Assembly: GCA_000787465.1 (NCBI GenBank) | Contig: JSYX01000323.1 | Location: forward strand, 1 to 38,814 | Origin: Thermomucor indicae-seudaticae | Taxonomy: Eukaryota; Mucoromycota; Mucoromycetes; Mucorales; Lichtheimiaceae | DNA length: 38,814 nt | Direction: 5' to 3' | Shown: positions 34,742-38,814 of the stretch, piece by piece | How the letters are laid out: each line of letters begins with the position of its first letter | How positions within the stretch are numbered: position 1 is the first letter of the stretch | Notes under the pieces: generated by a model | Databases searched by the model: none | Told to the model about the DNA's origin: nothing | The model's input: only the letters and a program-made list of their open reading frames with translations | Translations under genes and position numbers: made by a program

Positions 34742-36457
34742 TTAACTGGGCTTTGTGGCTGTTATTATCTTCCAACGGGCTATACCATGGTATTCTTCAA
34801 ACTCTTCTAGAGCTGCATTACAGACACGGTCGTATTCTTCATGTGAGACATCAAGTTCAGATAGCCACCATCGTTTCATTGACTTGAAGAGCGCCTTCAT
34901 CTGCTCCTTGTACAGAAACCCATATTGACGTTGTACTAATAACGCTGCCATAAGCCTATCATCCATGCACAAAGAGTGGCAATTATACAATTCTTTTTTT
35001 ACCTGGATCACTTGGCCATTCGCCAATCGGGATATCAAACACTTGCATGTTGACGTCCTGAAATCCAGCTTGTCGTAGGAACTCTGGAAGCGATTCCGCA
35101 TAATCGGGATCCACGCCAATGGTTGCCGCTGCTAACTCGTACCATTCATTGACCAGAGCCAATACAGGTCCCGGATTTCTAAATAGCAAATCTGAAACCA
35201 GGAATTGTTTATATTTCATTGGTAATAACTCCTCTTTCACGTCTTTTTACCATATTCAACCAATTCCACTTTTCCTCCGGGCCGCAGTACACGGTAAAAC
35301 TCTTTGATAAGCGCTGGCCATTTCTTAAGAGGGACGACGTTGGCTACATCGCGTTGATATACAAAGTCAAACTTATTATCTGGGAATGCTAATGGTTGCA
35401 GGATATCGCCGTAAAGATACTTTGCATTCGCCGGTGTATTGTGGCTTTGGCCATCCGGCCCGCTTCCAGGCGGAGGTACAACGTCAATAGCAACAAAGGA
35501 GCAATCAGGATACGCCTGAGCCATCTCTAGTGTCCATAAGCCTATTGCCACCTTACTGTTGAGTCATAGAGTTCTCCAGTAAAAACCTTCCAGATTATAC
35601 AGACCTGTCCCGCAGGCACATTCCAGGACATCACGTGGGTTATCGAGTGAGACATGCTCATTACCGCGAAGTACTTGTTTTAGCACATAATGCTAAGCGT
35701 GAGGGCGCGTTAAACCTTTGCTTGGCAAAAAGGGGGGATGAAAGAAGGCTTTACCTGCCGTAACTGTCTACAAGTCACATAATGAAATAGTTAATTTCGT
35801 ATGTAATCTCGTTTTTAATAATAAGCTCGCATACCTATTGTATTCCTTCTCGTGACCATACTCGTAAACCCAAGCATTCTTTGACTGTTGCCGCATAGCT
35901 TCCGCGCGTTGCTTTTTGAGATCAGCCGCCGCCATCTCAGCTGTGGCTATCGCCGAATCAAAGACGAACGTGGCGGGTGAAGAAGAATCCCGACTCAGCG
36001 GCCTTGACGAGATGCTGGATGACCCAACTGAGCTGCTGTATTGCATCATCATTATTCCCGCAGTTGGCGTTCCTGGTTCGTCGTCGCTGCTAGTAATGGA
36101 AGATACGCTGAGGGTTTCTTGTTGGCGTGCTGAAGGATTGCGACACGGATATCGTCGAGACGAAGAAGGAGGAGTTGTGCCAGTCAGAGATGCGGCCAGA
36201 GAGGATAATGGAGCGATTTGGTCAGACAGGACGACTTGATGCCGTACTGGCTTGGGTTTAGAAGAAGTCTTGTTGTTGGCTGGTCGATGCTGCTGACGTT
36301 GGTCTACAACATCAGGGTATAGATAACTACTACTCGTTTCTACAGAGCTGTTACTGCTTTCCGCGGATACTTTGGAAGTCGATAATGTCTTTTGTCGTCG
36401 TCGACGAACTTGGCTGAAATGCGGACCATCCTTTTCTTTGGCCAATTGGTTACCCAT
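34742..36457 (-). CDS. SAM-dependent methyltransferase with predicted N-myristoylated disordered N-terminus
   Basis: The start MGNQLAKEKDG at 36457 has Gly2 and the MGNxxxK pattern of N-myristoylation sites. About 200 disordered Ser/Pro/Arg-rich residues follow, then a helix ending in YEYGHEKEYNR. The catalytic part comes after it: HYVLKQVLRGNEHVSLDNPR, DVLECACGTGLWTLEMAQ (SAM motif I, DxxCGxG-like, spanning an intron), SFVAIDVVPPP (motif II), FDFVYQRDVANVV, and FYRVLRPGGKVELVEYG (motif III). The C-terminal part includes RNPGPVLALVNEWYELA, and VFDIPIGEW splices over 34945-35002 to PALLVQRQYGF. It ends at TAA 34742-34744. The fold resembles the UMTA/LaeA-like methyltransferases common in Mucorales and other fungi. 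The substrate is unknown. Myristoylation would place it at a membrane (inference). Confidence 0.85.
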
Positions 36458-38501
36458 TACAACAGGGCTTCCCCCACCTTATATTAGGACAGATAAATAA
36501 GAATAAGAAGAAAGAAAACGAAAAGAAAGAGTGTTATGGGAAAAGCTGGGAAGCAAAAGAAAATTCAGGCACCCGATGGAATGAAACACGTAATCGGCAA
36601 AATTCCCAAAGCGCGGAAAAACTGAGAATGACGACATATCATTGGTTGACGCACCTCCCACTGTGCGCCCCACCTGATTACGCCCGTGAAATGATAACGG
36701 TGGTTTCACAATCAACTATTGTACTACAACCCCACAAAAACTTTTTGAGCCACTCTCTCCCCGCCCCCTTTTTTTGTCTCCAACTTCCAGGAACCTCTTT
36801 TGGCAACATCTGACATCACGCCAATTGCTGCAGATAGCTCAATGCATCAGCCTAAGGACAATCGAGAACAAGAACAAGGTAACTTTCAATCGGTGCTGAT
36901 AACCTAAAGACTCCCGTGTCTGTCTGTCGATCGAATAGTCACAGTAAAAACGTGTAAAGAAGACAAATCACAGAGTACCGTGTCCAGTATGTAGCACAAG
37001 ATTGGTTGAGATCCATATTAGTCCATCGTGGCATTGGTCGACGCCGCAAAAAGAACCAAGGCTCCTTGTGAGAAAAACAGCTGGCTATGTGCGACTTTAG
37101 GCGGTCTGTCAGATCAAAGAAAACAAATGAACACCAGGCAATTGCTGTGGTCAAACCACCCCGTCCTCCCTATAAGCCTATTGCATAACAAGTGCTTTGC
37201 CTGACCCTTGACGTCGCACGCCCTTTCTCGTTCATCTTAATAAGCTAATTTAGTAAACATGAACGAGCAATTAAACCAAGTGGGGCCTTGTATCGGAATT
37301 TGCTCATTGGCCGCTAACTAATCTTGATGTTCAGTCAGATCAAGATTCTTCCTTGCTCAGGAGAATCGACGCATGTGTATAGGAAAATCCGGGAAACAAA
37401 CAACTTGTAAACAAGTTAATATGCTGCGCGCCTATCGTATCTTGTTTAGATCAGGAATAAAGCCTTACCACTCCAGCGGTGCTGTATATTCTTTTACAGT
37501 ACATGCATGTTGGATCGATGTCACCCAGATGAATTCTGCAGTGACCATTGCCATACATGGACAAGCAACATTCACTTCCGGGAAACGTTTTAGGCGGATT
37601 GAAAGTTTATATTTGAAATGCAGAGGTGCCTTCATTCTCACGTTTGCCATGGAATAGTCAGCACAGTCTCTAAGCAAATAAAGCAAAGGTGCACTATACG
37701 CGCATAGTGTGAATGAATGCCATAAAGAACAACAAAGCCTTGATGCAATGTAGACCAAGAAACGGTATTGCTGTAAGATTCACAGAGAACTTGAGTAAAA
37801 ACCATGACGCCTCGCTGACTATGTATAACGATAAATATCACAAGGCAGAATCAAACTGAACCAAGCTGAAATGTCCGGAGTCCCTCAGTTATTCTCCTCG
37901 GAAGAGAGCCCAGTGCTCGCCAAATTCATCAACATGAGAATTTCACGTTGCCTGCGTCAAGACAGTCAGCCGCAAAATGCCTGGTACACGCCCTGCTATG
38001 ATAAAAGGTCATTGGTCAGCGTTTCCGTCAATTTGCATGATGGCCTTAGCAAGCTACTGTGCGCCGGACGCAGTTGAACTTTGTGCGTATCTGTTTCATC
38101 TATGACGATGTACCAGCTTTGTGCGAAGAATGCGTAATCGATATCCTGCTCAGAAAGATGTGACGTTTCCCTCGAATGGCTTGAACGTGATTATTATTGT
38201 GGGCATCCAATGATTCTTCCAAAGGCCAGAAGATTTAGAGTCCCTGTACCATTATATATCATAGCATACCATCACCAATACTAGTCAATTTAGCAGCGAC
38301 GTGGTCTTCGGGATTGCTACCCGTGTCACACTTATCAAGGATCAAGTGCATATCTGCCTATTATCAACTTCGACTTTGAAGATAAGCATTGTGGGGTTTA
38401 CCCCTGTTTATATGGCGGAAGTCTTATCATAACCTCTCTCACCTAGTCCACAATCTAACATGCTTTGTCTATCCGAGGAAGAAGACGCCCCAGACAAGGA
38501 A
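36458..38501. other. Gene-poor region upstream of the methyltransferase
   Basis: Immediately upstream of the methyltransferase ATG the minus strand is pyrimidine-rich (36486-36540), as in many fungal promoters. Short frames exist (for example 37373-37657 plus, 37465-37758 minus, 37871-38077 plus), but none shows a domain, conserved motif or convincing splice pattern. A Cys-rich fragment (VPCPVCSTRLVEIHI, about 36975-37020) is bounded by stops. No tRNA or repeat array was seen. Confidence 0.4.
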
Positions 38502-38765
38502 CTAGTACAAAGACCAGAGAGTAAAAGCTCCTTGAATAATACAACCTTTGTCGAGTGTTACTGAGTTATTCGTTATGCTTATGATTTTACATACTGACCA
38601 TCCGTTCCTCAATTCACGCACCTTGACATGCTGCCTAAGGAAGCGATGAGTAGGTTCCCATGGAAACGCCCAAAAGTCCAGAAATACTGGGTTTTTCCGT
38701 CTGTTTTGCGCTGAAGGAAAAATCTTTTGGCGCTGCTGGCGGCGAGCATTTTGCAGGATTTTCAT
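38502..38765 (-). other. Open frame at the window end, possible first exon
   Basis: An 87-codon minus-strand frame (MKILQNARRQQRQKIF) rich in basic residues. The other two frames from nearby ATGs (38772 and 38756, approximate) are also open for about 45 codons. No family is recognised, and the sequence upstream is cut by the window edge. Confidence 0.2.
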
Positions 38766-38814
38766 TTTTCATTTCGCTGTTTTTACTAAACGATGTTTAG
38801 CACAAAAGTATCTG

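Noticed and set aside
36939..37080. Possible zinc finger (VPCPVCSTRLVEIHI) on the plus strand and a basic alternative frame
   Set aside because: The frame is closed by stops on both sides, the expected His/Cys partners are missing, and no spliced model from the ATG at 36842 reaches it in frame convincingly.
1..38814. CRISPR array, phage or bacterial operon
   Set aside because: No regularly spaced repeats, no ribosome-binding sites, and genes are intron-rich and eukaryotic throughout.

Overview
The window is nuclear DNA of a fungus. All recognisable genes are conserved eukaryotic genes broken by many short spliceosomal introns, mostly about 45-80 bases, with GTAAGT/GTATGT-like donors and CTAAC/TACTAAC-like branch points. 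Gene density is high and intergenic gaps are often 100-300 bases. An ATG11-type autophagy scaffold, a RAVE subunit, a BORCS6-like protein (rare in Dikarya) and a Myb/SANT-like gene together point to an early-diverging, filamentous fungus, most likely Mucoromycota (Mucorales). This placement is inference from gene content and intron style; no phylogeny was run.

Layout. 139-1615 (-): a broken Myb/SANT-like DNA-binding gene. 2184-6846 (-): a WDR6/Rtt10-type WD40 protein. It is divergent from 7073-10581 (+), cytosolic valyl-tRNA synthetase. Their 226-base shared promoter carries a tandem 18-bp repeat with Gcn4-like TGACTC cores. 10768-11824: intergenic DNA with a long hairpin element. 11825-13312 (+): an OXR1-type TLDc protein. 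It runs tail to tail, 99 bases apart, into the large RAV1/rabconnectin-3 gene (13412-22630, -). 22915-23262 (+): a small tail-anchored membrane protein. 23583-24150 (+): SmD2. 24291-29987 (-): ATG11. 31117-32325 (+): PEX7. 32373-32840 (-): a BORCS6-like BORC subunit. 33008-34144 (-): a TLC-domain membrane protein. 34742-36457 (-): a SAM-dependent methyltransferase with a predicted N-myristoylated, disordered N-terminus. 36458-38814 holds no gene I can support.

Themes. WDR6 (tRNA 2'-O-methylation) and ValRS (tRNA charging) share a promoter. OXR1 and RAV1 act in opposite directions on V-ATPase assembly in yeast and are convergent neighbours here. RAV1, OXR1, ATG11, BORCS6 and PEX7 all serve the vacuole/lysosome, autophagy or peroxisomes, although general clustering of such genes could be chance.

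I found no wholly new system. The strongest leads are the OXR1-RAV1 pairing, the DLFAD-type repeats and His-rich tract in RAV1, the BORCS6 homologue, the apparently shortened ValRS C-terminus, and the hairpin element. Exon boundaries come from reading splice sites by eye. They are firm for VAS1, OXR1, SmD2, PEX7, BORCS6 and the methyltransferase, and partial for WDR6, RAV1 and ATG11.
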